Of a DNA stretch of 64,000 nt, positions 1-8,592 are shown one piece after another. The stretch is from Bryobacterales bacterium. GTDB taxonomy: Bacteria; Acidobacteriota; Terriglobia; Bryobacterales; Bryobacteraceae. A program made the translations under genes and the position numbers. How positions within the stretch are numbered: the stretch's first letter is position 1; each line of letters starts with the position of its first letter. Below the pieces are notes generated by a model. It did no database searches, was not told the DNA's origin, and saw only the letters and a list, made by a program, of their open reading frames with translations. The DNA lies in assembly GCA_016721425.1 (NCBI GenBank), contig JADKID010000042.1, forward strand, positions 1 through 64,000, given 5' to 3'.

Positions 1-1308
1 TGCATTGGTTGGCACCCCGTGATAGCGGACAAATCCGCCCACCACGGAGCCGAGCCATTTCCCTTGTTGGGCAACCGGCTCATGCATGCGCCTCCTGAGT
101 TCGGCCTTGACCTCCTGAAATTTCCTGCTCATCCGCTTCTTGGCTGTCCGGCGAACGACCGTATACATCCCGTTGCTTCTCTTCTTCCCGCAGATATGCG
201 TGAAACCCAAGAAGTCAAATGTCTCCGGCCTACCCTGGCCGCGTCTGAGACGGTTCGTGACCGCGTACGGCCCAAACTCGATCAGCCGCGTCTTTTCCGG
301 ATGCAGCGCCAAACCGAACTTCTCGAATCGCTTCTTGAGTCCGGCCAAACACCGCTCCGCCGCCGCTCTGCTCTGGAACCCGATCACGAAGTCATCCGCC
401 CATCTCACGACGATTACGTCGCCGCTGACGCTGGGCGTCTTTCTCCCGTGATGGATCCACAGGTCGAGAACGTAATGAAGGAAGACGTTCGACAGCAGCG
501 GGGAGATTACCCCGCCCTGCGGCGTTCCCTCATCGACAGCTCTCCATCTCCCTTGCTCCATCACGCCGGCGTTGAGCCATTTACGGATCAAACGCACGAC
601 GCGCGGATCTCCGATGCGATGCTCGATGAACTTCACGAGCCATCCGTGGTCGATCGTGTCGAAAAACCCTCGAATGTCCGCATCGATGATCCAGTTCACC
701 TTCTTCGTCAGCATCCCGACATAGAGTGCGTCCAAGCACTTGTGCTGGCTGCGCCCAGGCCGGTAGCCATACGAAAATCCGAGAAACTCCGTCTCGTAGA
801 CCGCGTTGAGAACCATGACGCATGCGTATTGCACGATCTTGTCCTCCAGCACCGGCACCCCGAGCGGCCTCTGTTTTCCATCGGCCTTCGGAATGTAGGT
901 TCGCTTGACGGGTTTGGCTCGGTAAGCCCCGCGCTTCAGCCTATCGGCGAGATCGGTAAGGCAAGCCTCCAGATCCCCCCCATAGCGCTTCCACGTCATC
1001 CCATCGACGCCGCTCGCGGCATCCCGCTTGAGGCTGAAATACGCCTCTCGCAGAGTATCCACGTTGGCAATGTGATGCATGAGGCTCGTGAACTTGAGCT
1101 TCTTCTCTCTGACTGCAACTTGACGTACCCGCCCCAGCGCGTTTTGCACCCTTTCCCGGCCTTGTATCCGGCGGGTGTTTTGCTCGGACGAGTTCCCCTT
1201 GGCCAGAGCGCTTCCCTCCATCCCCTCCGCCACCGGTTGTTTCCCGGCTTTGTTCGGGGACTTCACAGGTACTATCACTCTGTCCGACTTCCCCCGCTCG
1301 TTCATCAT
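1..1308 (-). CDS. ltrA: Group II intron reverse transcriptase/maturase (partial, open at window edge)
   Basis: The minus-strand frame is open for 436 codons from tandem ATGs at 1308/1305 to the window edge. Reverse-transcriptase landmarks occur in order: the GVDG motif after ITER-like basic segments, the FSYGYRPGRS block, a DADIRGFFDTIDH block (first catalytic Asp), GTPQGGVISPLLSN, and an RWADDFVI catalytic box at about 420-385. The last visible residues, RYHGVPTNA, belong to the maturase (X) domain. The product would reverse-transcribe and help splice the surrounding intron; any C-terminal DNA-binding or HNH domain is outside. Unusual: WADD replaces the common YADD, although both catalytic aspartates remain. 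I see no stop or frameshift. Confidence 0.92.
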   Translation of the reverse strand, partial: MMNERGKSDRVIVPVKSPNKAGKQPVAEGMEGSALAKGNSSEQNTRRIQGRERVQNALGRVRQVAVREKKLKFTSLMHHIANVDTLREAYFSLKRDAASGVDGMTWKRYGGDLEACLTDLADRLKRGAYRAKPVKRTYIPKADGKQRPLGVPVLEDKIVQYACVMVLNAVYETEFLGFSYGYRPGRSQHKCLDALYVGMLTKKVNWIIDADIRGFFDTIDHGWLVKFIEHRIGDPRVVRLIRKWLNAGVMEQGRWRAVDEGTPQGGVISPLLSNVFLHYVLDLWIHHGRKTPSVSGDVIVVRWADDFVIGFQSRAAAERCLAGLKKRFEKFGLALHPEKTRLIEFGPYAVTNRLRRGQGRPETFDFLGFTHICGKKRSNGMYTVVRRTAKKRMSRKFQEVKAELRRRMHEPVAQQGKWLGSVVGGFVRYHGVPTNA

Positions 1309-1662
1309 CGGCGTGTGCCTTTCGGCTTCCCGACACGGCCTTGTCGTCTTCCCAAGGCGAGCAGTGGACCTCCCGGTTCCCGAGCGAGTTGTTTCCGTGC
1401 ATGCGATGGGTCTCCGACCCCGCGGAGCCCTGCCGTGTCTCGCCATGGCGACACGGCCGGTGTTGCCTTCCGCACTCCTTTAGAGCGTCGGCACTCCGGT
1501 CTAGTTTTAACGAGGCTCAATACCATGCCTGCACTTTCCTCTCACAACGCTTCACGGCTGACCTTGCAGACAGCCGCGCATGTTCAAGTCCGGCGTGGGC
1601 GGCTAGCCCTTCGCCGAGCGGAACTTTCATCCACATACAACTCGCCGGTTTAACCGGCGCAC
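1..1662 (-). mobile_element. Group II intron, 5' portion (3' end outside window)
   Basis: Read on the minus strand, the element begins at 1662 with GTGCG, the conserved group II 5' splice-site start. A short GCCGGTT/AACCGGC hairpin and a GAGTTGTATGTGGATGAAAG stretch typical of domain I follow. About 350 nt of structured RNA (1309-1662) precede the reverse-transcriptase ORF, the usual domain I-IV spacing. A candidate EBS1 (AAAGGA at 1481-1476, minus strand) is exactly complementary to the last six bases of the 5' exon (TCCTTT at 1668-1663). Domains V and VI and the 3' splice site lie beyond position 1, so whether the copy is intact cannot be judged. Confidence 0.9.
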
Positions 1663-1669
1663 AAAGGAA
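1663..1669 (+). promoter_or_regulatory. Shine-Dalgarno of the 1675 gene, abutting the intron insertion site
   Basis: AAAGGAA ends 5 nt before the ATG at 1675. Its complement on the minus strand, TCCTTT, is the predicted IBS1 of the intron, so the element sits directly against the ribosome-binding site and has displaced whatever promoter lay upstream. Confidence 0.7.
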
Positions 1670-1674
1670 CTCAA

Positions 1675-2142
1675 ATGACTCGCAGATTCTGGGCGCTCGC
1701 CATCGCCGCCATTCTCTTGCGGCGCCGCCCTGGCCGCCGACAAGCCCAACTTCACCGGCAACTGGAAGATCAACAACGCCAAGAGCGACTTCGGCCCCAT
1801 GCCCCAGGGTCCCGAAAAGTTCGAGCGCACCGTCGATCACCAAGGCGCCGACGTCAAGGTCAAAACCACTCAGTCCATGCAGGGCAACGAGCGCACCACC
1901 GACGTCGCCTACACCATCGACGGCAAAGAGCACGACATCCAGATGGGCCCCGCCACCGCCAAGGTCACCGCCAGTTGGAAGGATGCCACCCTCGAGGTAG
2001 TCGCCAAGCGCGAGATCCAGGGCAACGCCATCACCTCCACCGAGTGTGGTCCTCTCCGCCGATGGCAAGCTCCTCACCGTGGATTCCACCATCGCCGCCC
2101 CCAGGGCGAATTCAACTCAAGTTCGTTCTCGACAAACAGTAA
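1675..2142 (+). pseudogene. Small secreted protein of unknown function, frameshifted
   Basis: The gene starts with a signal peptide (MTRRFWALAIAAILL), then the coding frame moves near 1718 into one reading ALAADKPNFTGNWKINN, runs cleanly to about 2040 (TDVAYTIDGKEHDIQMG region), and is broken again two or more times before the end (FVLDKQ, stop 2140-2142). Removing one T near 1716 would read ILCGAALAADK, a normal signal-peptide cleavage region, so single-base errors or recent decay are more likely than a designed frameshift. The repaired protein would be about 150 aa, periplasmic, and of a type common in Acidobacteria with no assigned role. The intron lies immediately upstream, so its native promoter may be lost. 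Confidence 0.6.
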
Positions 2143-2195
2143 ACCATCCGCAAGTTTTATGAGGCGCGGCGCGGCCCGGATGAATCCATTGGGAT

Positions 2196-2871
2196 ATGGC
2201 TTTTGCGGACCGCGCCACAACCCTGTCCCGCTTTGAGCGGCCGGATCACCGCTTCCGATATTTGGATACCCTCATCGTCGTCTTCGTCACCGTCCTGCTC
2301 ATCTCCAACCTGATCGGCCCCAAAATCTGCGCCGTCGGTCCCTTCCGCATCTCCGGCGCCCAACTCCTCTTCCCCCTCACCTACATCTTCGGAGACATCT
2401 TCACGGAGGTCTACGGCTACGCTGGCTCGCGCCGCGCCATCTGGCTCGGCTTCTTCGGCGCCGCCTGCTGGCCGGCATGGGCATGCCCGTCGTCTGGCTC
2501 CCGCGGCTCCCGATTTTAAGGACCAGGCCGCCTTCGCTACCATCTTCGGCTTCGTCCCCCGCATGGTCGCCGCCAGCCTCGTCGCCTACTGGGCCGGTGA
2601 GTTCGCCAACTCCTACGTCATGGCCCGCATGAAGGTCTGGAGCAGGGGCAAGGCCCTCTGGTCCCGCACCATCGGCTCCACCGTCGTCGGACAGCTCGTC
2701 GATTCTTCCGTCATCATGGTGCTCGCCTTCGCCGGCCGCGAAAGCTGGCCCACCATCGTCAACCTCATCTTCTCCGGCTACATCGGCAAGGTCCTCTACG
2801 AGGCCGCCGCCACGCCGGTCACCTACCTCGTGGTGAACACCCTGAAACGCGCCGAGGGCGGGAGTGTATGA
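2196..2871 (+). pseudogene. yhhQ: YhhQ/VUT-family queuosine-precursor transporter, frameshifted
   Basis: Two frames together give one VUT-family integral membrane protein. The first (from ATG 2196) carries LDTLIVVFVTVLLISNLIGPK and the family block FPLTYIFGDIFTEVYGY; the second (to the stop at 2871) carries AYWAGEFANSYVMARMK and GQLVDSSVIMVLAFAG. The join requires two indels, near 2462 and 2510, after which the spacer reads DFKDQAAFATIFGFV as in intact homologues. The family imports 7-deazaguanine precursors (preQ0/preQ1) across the inner membrane for queuosine tRNA modification. No queuosine enzymes are nearby. Because both neighbours are also frameshifted, sequence error is a strong alternative to true loss of function. 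Confidence 0.75.
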
Positions 2872-3114
2872 CGAAAAACTAACTTCAACCCCTTCAGCAG
2901 CGGCGCCTCCGGCGAAAAATTCGTCGCCTTCGAGATTGAAACCGCGCCACCTCGCCCGCGTCCAATCGTGTTGTGCAGAACCTCGGGCGCGCTTACCCTT
3001 TTTCCGCATCCCGGCCGCACCCCAACCCGGCAGCCCCCAATTCGCCGCCCCACCCGCGGCGCCCAATCCCCGAAATTGCGTTACACTAGAGCTGGTGTCT
3101 CCTCTGGGAACTGA
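2872..3114. other. Intergenic region upstream of the GWxTD gene
   Basis: No convincing gene in 243 bp. A TTGCGT...TACACT arrangement just upstream of the ATG at 3115 could belong to a promoter, but spacing is poor and I do not rely on it. Confidence 0.4.
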
Positions 3115-4797
3115 ATGGCTAAACGTATGATGAGTAAAGAGTTGGTCTCCGCAATCGTGACTGCGATCCTGCTGGCGGGCTTCCCCGGCCAGGCTTTCGC
3201 CCAGAAGAAACAGGCCGGCGGCCAGCGCGAAACTGTCGCCAAACCCCTGAGCGAAAAGGAACAGCGCAAAAAAGAAGCCAAGCTCCGCAAGGAGCTCGAA
3301 ACTCCCTACCGCAAGTGGCTCAGCGACGACGTCGTCTACATCATCACCGACGAAGAACGCAAATCCTTCAAGAATATGCAGACCGACGAGGAACGCGAGC
3401 AGTTCATCGAGCAGTTCTGGATGCGCCGCGACCCCACCCCCGATACCCAGGAAAACGAGTACAAGGAAGAGCACTACCGCCGCATCGCCTACGCCAATGA
3501 GCGCTTCGCCTCCGGTATCCCCGGCTGGAAGACAGATCGCGGCATGATCTACATCACCTTCGGGCCCGCCTGACGAAATCGAGTCTCATCCCTCCGGCGG
3601 CACCTACGAGCGTCCCTACGAGGAAGGCGGCGGCACCACCTCCACCTACCCCTTCGAAAAATGGCGCTATCGCTACCTCCAGGGCGTCGGCAACCAGCAG
3701 GACATTCAAATTGAATTCGTCGACAAGACCATGACCGGCGAATACCGCATGACCATGGACCCGTCCGAGAAGGATGCCCTCCTCATGGTCCCCGGCGCCG
3801 GCTTGACCATGATGGAACAGATGGGCATGGCCAGCAAGAACGATCGCTTCACCCGCACCGACGGTACGCCTCGGCACCGGTACCCAGCCCCTGCCCGCCC
3901 GCATGAACCAGTTCGATCGCCTCCAGCAGTACGCCGACCTCCAGAAGGCGCCCAAGATCAAGTTCAAGGATCTCGAGGCCCAGGTCAACTCCCGCATCAT
4001 GTTCAACCTGCTCCCCATGCAGGCCCGCGCGGACTTCTTCCCCGCTACTTCCACAACCGTCCTCACCAACATCACCCTCCAGTTCGGCCGCAAGGACCTG
4101 CAGTTCAAACAGGAACAGGGAATGTCCAAGGCCGTCGTCAATATCTACGCCCGCATCACCACCCAAACCCGCCGCGTCGCCAACGTGTTTGAGGAGGTTG
4201 TGACCGTCGACGTCCCCACCGAGCTCCTGCAACAGGCCAGCCAGGGTATGTCCATCTTCCAGAAGTCCATTCCCCTGCCCCCGGCATGTACCGCCTCAAC
4301 GTCGTCGCCAAGGACATCGTCGGCGGCAACATGAACAACTACGAGATGGCCCTCAACGTCCTCGGATGGAGGACGACAAGCTCTTCGCCAGCTCCTCTCA
4401 TCCTCGCCGACGTCCTCGAAGACGTCCCCACCGCTCCATCGGCACCGGCCAGTTCGTCATCGGCACCTCCAAGGTCCGCCCCCGCATGGGCGATTCCTTC
4501 AAGCGCGCCGAAAAGATGGGCATTTACATGAAGTTGTACAACTTCGAGCCGGAGGAGAAATCCAACAAGGCCAGCGGCACTATCGCCTACGAGATCGTCC
4601 GCACCGCCGACAACAGCAAGGTCATCGAATTTTCTGAGGAGATCACGGCCCTCGAAGGCTCTGCCTCCCAGATGATCCTTAAGAAACTGCTGCCCCTCTC
4701 CAGCATGGAGCCCGGACAGTACACTCTCAAAATCACGGTAACCGACAAGCTCAGGAATCAGTCCTTGACCCAGTCGGCGCAGTTCTCTATAACTTAA
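3115..4797 (+). pseudogene. GWxTD domain-containing secreted protein, multiply frameshifted
   Basis: A signal peptide (AIVTAILLAGFPGQAFAQ) is followed by a complete GWxTD domain: WLSDDVVYIITDEE, EQFIEQFWMRRDPTP, then GWKTDRGMIYITFGP, and a C-terminal beta-rich part ending in YTLKITVTDKLRNQSLTQSAQ. The frame changes near 3565, 3865, 4284, 4362, 4398 and 4430. At 3565 removing one C from a CCC run restores the family motif FGPPDEIE, which argues for sequencing error. The repaired protein would be about 560 aa, the normal size. GWxTD proteins are exported or envelope proteins common in Acidobacteria and related phyla; their function is unknown. Confidence 0.8.
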
Positions 4798-4850
4798 GAT
4801 AGTTCCGGTGTGTGTCCAAAAGGGCTAAACAGGAGGCCCTAGCCATCAGG

Positions 4851-6638
4851 ATGTTGCGCAATACCAGCGTCCTCCTCCTCGCCACTCTCATCGGTGGCGC
4901 GGCAAATGCGACAGGCGCCGAGCTGAAACTCTTCGGCTCGATCACGGGACAGGTGCGTAACACCGCCGGCACCACCCAGATGGGCGCCACCGTGCTCCTC
5001 ATGAATCGCAATGAACGCGTCGTCCAGCGCGCCCTCACCGCGCCCGACGGCCGCTTCCGCTTCGATTCCCTCACGCCCGATCAGTACAGCGTCCGCGTCA
5101 ACCTCAGCAGCTTCGTGCCCGCCATGCGCGGCAATGTGCCCGTCCGCGCCGGCATGGAGAGCTTCCTCAATATTCAACTGGCCAACCTCTTCAGCTCCAT
5201 CGAGCTCGTCTACACCGCCCCCGGCCAAACCGGCGTGTTGAATGAGGATTGGAAGTGGGTGCTTCGCAGCTCCACCGCCACCAGGCCGGTCCTCCGCGTC
5301 TGGGATCCTCAATGGAAGGGCGCCACATCCACCTCGGCATCTCCCTCCATCTTTAATTCCACCAGCGGCGTCATGCGCATCTCCGCCGGCGATTCCGGTG
5401 TCTCCTCCGCCCTCGGCTCCGAACCCGATCTCGGTACCGCCTTCGCCGTTGCCACTTCCGTCTTCGGCGACAATCAGCTCCGCGTCAGCGGCAATCTCGG
5501 CTACGCCTCCAGCACCGGCTCACCCACCGCCGGCTTCCGCACCCGCTATACCCACGGCACCGGCGAAACCATCTCACCCGATGTCGAGCTCACCGTCCGC
5601 CAGGCATCCGTCCGTCAGCGCGCCGGGGCCGGCCTCCTCTTCGGCCCCGGCAATGCCCAATCCGAGCCGCTCCTGCGCACCATGTCCGTCAAGGTCGCCG
5701 ATCGTAAGCGCATCACCGAAGATTTGACCCTCGAATACGGCGCCCTCATGGAAGCCGTCGCCTTCCTCCAGCACCTCAACGTCTTCAGTCCCTACGCCCG
5801 TCTTGGCTACGCCCTCAGCGAGGGCGATCTCATCGAGTTCGCCTTCTCCAGCGGCGTGCCCGCCCTCGATCTCATGGGCGGCGGCGCCGAGAGCGATGCC
5901 CAGGACTCTCTCACCGGCCTCGCCATGTTCCCCCGCCTCTCACTCGATAACGGCCGCGTCCGCGTCCAGCGCAATGAGACCTACGAAGTGGGCTACCGCA
6001 AGATCGCCGGCTCCCGCACCTATTCGGCTTCCGTCTTCCAGGACTTCACTCGCGATGGCGCCATCACCGCCGCCACCAGCGGAGGCGCCAACGCCATGCC
6101 CGATCTCCTCCCCGATCTCGCCTCCAATAGCTCCGTCGTCCACTCCGGCAATTTCCAGAGCTTCGGCTACTCCGCCAGCGTTACCCAGTCTTTCTGGGAC
6201 CGCTGGTCCGCCACCTTCGCCCTCGGCGCCGCCGGCGCCCTGACAGCCACCAGCCGCGACCTCGAAGCCAATGACCCCGCCGAACTCCGCGCCGTTCTGC
6301 GCTCCGTCCGCCGCCCCTGGGCCTCCGCCCGCCTCAATGGCCTCGTCCCCGCCACCGGCACCCGCTTCATCGCCTCCTACCTCTGGACCACCAACGGCAC
6401 CCTCGGCTCCACCCACGCCTACCTCACCCAGCGCTGGCAGCCCCAGATGGGCCTCAACCTCCAATTCCGCCAACCCCTCCCCGCCATTGGCGGCATCCCC
6501 GGCCGCCTTGAAATGACTGCTGAGCTCCGCAACCTCCTCGCCCAGGGCTACATCCCCATGACCAGCCCCGACGGCGGTTCGCTCCTTCTCATCCAGTTCC
6601 CCCGCACCATCCGCGGCGGCTTCAGCTTCATCTTTTAG
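4851..6638 (+). CDS. Outer-membrane beta-barrel protein with carboxypeptidase-like regulatory domain
   Basis: A signal peptide (MLRNTSVLLLATLIGGAANA) precedes an Ig-like carboxypeptidase-regulatory segment at about residues 35-110 (GSITGQVRNTAGTTQMGATV, APDGRFRFDSLTPDQYSVRV), then about 450 residues of alternating polar/hydrophobic strands ending in a C-terminal aromatic (GGFSFIF), as in outer-membrane barrels. This resembles the TonB-dependent-transporter-like proteins abundant in Acidobacteria, but no clear plug domain is visible, so transport is not assured. An upstream GTG at 4812 would add 13 residues; I prefer ATG 4851 because it starts the signal peptide and AGGAGG lies at 4831-4836. 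This is the first intact gene after the indel-rich patch. Confidence 0.75.
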   Translation: MLRNTSVLLLATLIGGAANATGAELKLFGSITGQVRNTAGTTQMGATVLLMNRNERVVQRALTAPDGRFRFDSLTPDQYSVRVNLSSFVPAMRGNVPVRAGMESFLNIQLANLFSSIELVYTAPGQTGVLNEDWKWVLRSSTATRPVLRVWDPQWKGATSTSASPSIFNSTSGVMRISAGDSGVSSALGSEPDLGTAFAVATSVFGDNQLRVSGNLGYASSTGSPTAGFRTRYTHGTGETISPDVELTVRQASVRQRAGAGLLFGPGNAQSEPLLRTMSVKVADRKRITEDLTLEYGALMEAVAFLQHLNVFSPYARLGYALSEGDLIEFAFSSGVPALDLMGGGAESDAQDSLTGLAMFPRLSLDNGRVRVQRNETYEVGYRKIAGSRTYSASVFQDFTRDGAITAATSGGANAMPDLLPDLASNSSVVHSGNFQSFGYSASVTQSFWDRWSATFALGAAGALTATSRDLEANDPAELRAVLRSVRRPWASARLNGLVPATGTRFIASYLWTTNGTLGSTHAYLTQRWQPQMGLNLQFRQPLPAIGGIPGRLEMTAELRNLLAQGYIPMTSPDGGSLLLIQFPRTIRGGFSFIF

Positions 6639-6741
6639 GCTCTGAGCCAAACCCGTTCACAACCCCTGAAAATATCGCTATCTCCCGGCCCCTCAATCTC
6701 TTACAGCCTCCCACCCAACCGGAAATTTGGTCCCCATCCGC

Positions 6742-6747
6742 TATAAT
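6742..6747 (+). promoter_or_regulatory. Candidate -10 box (TATAAT)
   Basis: Exact sigma70-type -10 hexamer in a GC-rich gap with no coding start downstream. No -35 hexamer stands at the standard 16-18 nt spacing, so this is a weak call. Confidence 0.3.
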
Positions 6748-6905
6748 GGAATTGGGTTGAAACGCCGGCCGGCTCATCGCCCCTCGCCTTTAGTACAGCG
6801 GCGGCTCCCCATATGGCGTGGGCCGTTCCCCCAATCCGGACCGCTCTCCGCAGTTTGTGGGAGCGCGCCTACCGGTAGTGATTCCGATGAGCTGGAATTC
6901 AAATT

Positions 6906-6932
6906 CGAAGGGACCCCAAGCGGGTCCCTTCG
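6906..6932 (+). terminator. 11-bp perfect hairpin, possible terminator
   Basis: CGAAGGGACCC pairs perfectly with GGGTCCCTTCG around a 5-nt loop. It has no T-tract on the plus strand; on the minus strand it is followed by GAATTTGAATT, only weakly T-rich. It lies between convergent genes and could close transcripts from either side. Confidence 0.4.
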
Positions 6933-7000
6933 GGCGTAACCGTTCGTCTGTCCGCCTCGAAAAACACCCCTCTCAAGGCCCCCGTGCGTCTATACGCCCC

Positions 7001-8302
7001 CTACCACCGCGGCAGCACCCTCTCCCAGTTCGGGTCCACGTGCGCCCGCATCTCCGCCGCGTCGTCCCGCTTGCGGAACGGCAGCTTCCGGTACCGCTCC
7101 TCCAGCCGCGCCACCTGGTCCATATCCAACTCGATCCCCAGCCCCGGTTTGTCCGGCATCACCACGCACCCATCCACGAATTTCACGCGCCCGCCCACCA
7201 GCACTTCATCCTGCTCGCTCTGCCACGGATAGTGCGTGTCACACGCGAACTTCATCGGCTCCGAAACGCAGCAGGTATGCGCCATGATCATCATGCTCAC
7301 GCCCAGGTGATTGTTCGAATGCATCGAGACGCCCATGCCCAGCGCCTCGCACAAATCAGAGAGCTTCTGCACCGCCCGCAGCCCGCCCCAGTAGTGCGGA
7401 TCAGATAACACCACCTGCACCGCGTCCGCCCGCCACGCCGGCACCACATCGTCCAGCGAGGTCACCGCCACATTCGACGCCAGCGGAGTCTCCACCCCAA
7501 CGGCCAGCAGCCGCCTCCGCACCTCCGCCATCCCGTCCATCCCCGCCGCCGGATCTTCCAGATACCCGCCGCCGGACAACTCTTCCTTCAGCGACACGCC
7601 CACATGCACCGACGTCTCCACGCTCCACGCGCAGTTCGGATCAATCCGCAGCGGGTACGCCTCGCCAAACTCCGCCCGCAACTGCCGGATCGTTTCGATC
7701 TCCACCTCCGGCTCCAGCACGCCGCCCTTCAACTTGATCTCTTTGAAGCCGTAGAAATCCACCATCTGCTTGCACTGCCGCACCATCGTCTCCGGCGACA
7801 GGCACTCGCCATACTCATCGGCCCGCGCGTCGTCGCCCGTTCCCCCGCCGCCGCCGTGCTTGTAAAACAGATACGCCGAAAACGGCGCCGCATCGCGCGC
7901 CCGCCCGCCCAGCAGATCGCACACCGGCTTGTTCACCGCCTTGCCGATGATGTCCAGGCACGCCGCCTCCACCGCCGCAAACGCACGAGTCCGCGCATCC
8001 CGCGGGTTCTCGCCCGGTACCATCCACGTCTGCGAGCGGTCGCCCTCGTTCGCCGGCCGCCCCCACTGCATCCATAGCGCGTGGAGCTGGAACGGATCCA
8101 TCCCCTCCACCATCGGGCGGATCGCTTCCAGCGCCGCCAGCGAGCCCTCGCCCCCGTGCGCTTCACTCACGCCCGTGATGCCGTCAGTCGTCGTCAGGAC
8201 AAGGATCGTCCTCAACGCATACGGTGCATGCAAGCCATAACTACTGCGGATGGGTGGGTCGGCGACTGCGACCGGATGAATCGAAAAGGAAGAGATGCGC
8301 AC
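7001..8302 (-). CDS. Glucarate dehydratase-like enolase-superfamily enzyme
   Basis: This 433-aa protein has the enolase-superfamily layout: N-terminal capping domain (1-150) and a (beta/alpha)7-beta barrel. Visible active-site residues match the glucarate dehydratase subgroup: KLK-type motif EIKLKGG (K190/K192), metal ligands D221 (RIDPNCAWS), E249 (GYLEDPA) and N277 (ASNVAVTS), and catalytic His328 in SMHSNNHLG. Family members abstract a proton alpha to a sugar-acid carboxylate and eliminate water, giving 5-dehydro-4-deoxyglucarate or a similar keto acid. The exact sugar diacid cannot be told from sequence. It stands alone without a sugar-acid transporter or aldolase nearby. Cytoplasmic; no signal peptide. 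Confidence 0.85.
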   Translation of the reverse strand: MRISSFSIHPVAVADPPIRSSYGLHAPYALRTILVLTTTDGITGVSEAHGGEGSLAALEAIRPMVEGMDPFQLHALWMQWGRPANEGDRSQTWMVPGENPRDARTRAFAAVEAACLDIIGKAVNKPVCDLLGGRARDAAPFSAYLFYKHGGGGGTGDDARADEYGECLSPETMVRQCKQMVDFYGFKEIKLKGGVLEPEVEIETIRQLRAEFGEAYPLRIDPNCAWSVETSVHVGVSLKEELSGGGYLEDPAAGMDGMAEVRRRLLAVGVETPLASNVAVTSLDDVVPAWRADAVQVVLSDPHYWGGLRAVQKLSDLCEALGMGVSMHSNNHLGVSMMIMAHTCCVSEPMKFACDTHYPWQSEQDEVLVGGRVKFVDGCVVMPDKPGLGIELDMDQVARLEERYRKLPFRKRDDAAEMRAHVDPNWERVLPRW

Positions 8303-8363
8303 GGCCTGAGATTATCACGCCGCGCGCCCACGAATCAGCAGACGGAAAGGAGGGTTTGCAGAA

Positions 8364-8516
8364 CTACTTGCGCATGCCCGTGCCAGGGCTCTTCAGGCGA
8401 AGCTGGCGCATCTTCTTCTTGCTACGCTTCGGCTTGCTAATGATAAACGTGCCGCTACCCAGGTATGTTGCCTGGTACAGATTCTCTTTGACCTTCTCAA
8501 CAGCCTTCTCAGCCAC
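8364..8516 (-). CDS. 50-aa basic protein of unknown function
   Basis: The GTG start at 8516 sits 6 nt downstream of GGAGG (minus strand), a better start than the upstream in-frame ATG at 8549. The predicted protein has an acidic-amphipathic start (AEKAVEKVKENLYQATYLG), a short hydrophobic GTFIISK core and a strongly basic C-terminus (KPKRSKKKMRQLRLKSP). It has no signal peptide or transmembrane helix. The basic tail suggests nucleic-acid or ribosome binding, which is inference only. It is divergent from the MFS gene (8593) and downstream of nothing obvious. I do not recognise the family. Confidence 0.6.
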   Translation of the reverse strand: MAEKAVEKVKENLYQATYLGSGTFIISKPKRSKKKMRQLRLKSPGTGMRK

Positions 8517-8592
8517 TACGGACCTCCAGATGATCGATTGACATTTCATTGTAGCGCAGTCAGTTGCAGCGCCTCAAAGGCTACCATGAACC

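Larger units (their letters stand above)
6639..7000. other. Intergenic region with promoter-like box and strong hairpin, possible small RNA
   Basis: This 362-bp gap separates the stop of the barrel protein from the stop of the convergent dehydratase. It holds a perfect TATAAT at 6742-6747 and, 160 bp further on, an 11-bp perfect inverted repeat (6906-6916/6922-6932). No ORF in between looks coding. An RNA gene starting near 6754 and ending at the hairpin is possible; I could not match it to 6S RNA, SRP RNA or tmRNA by eye. Confidence 0.4.

Noticed and set aside
19..1653. 544-codon plus-strand ORF over the intron
   Set aside because: It is the antisense shadow of the reverse transcriptase; motifs read only on the minus strand.
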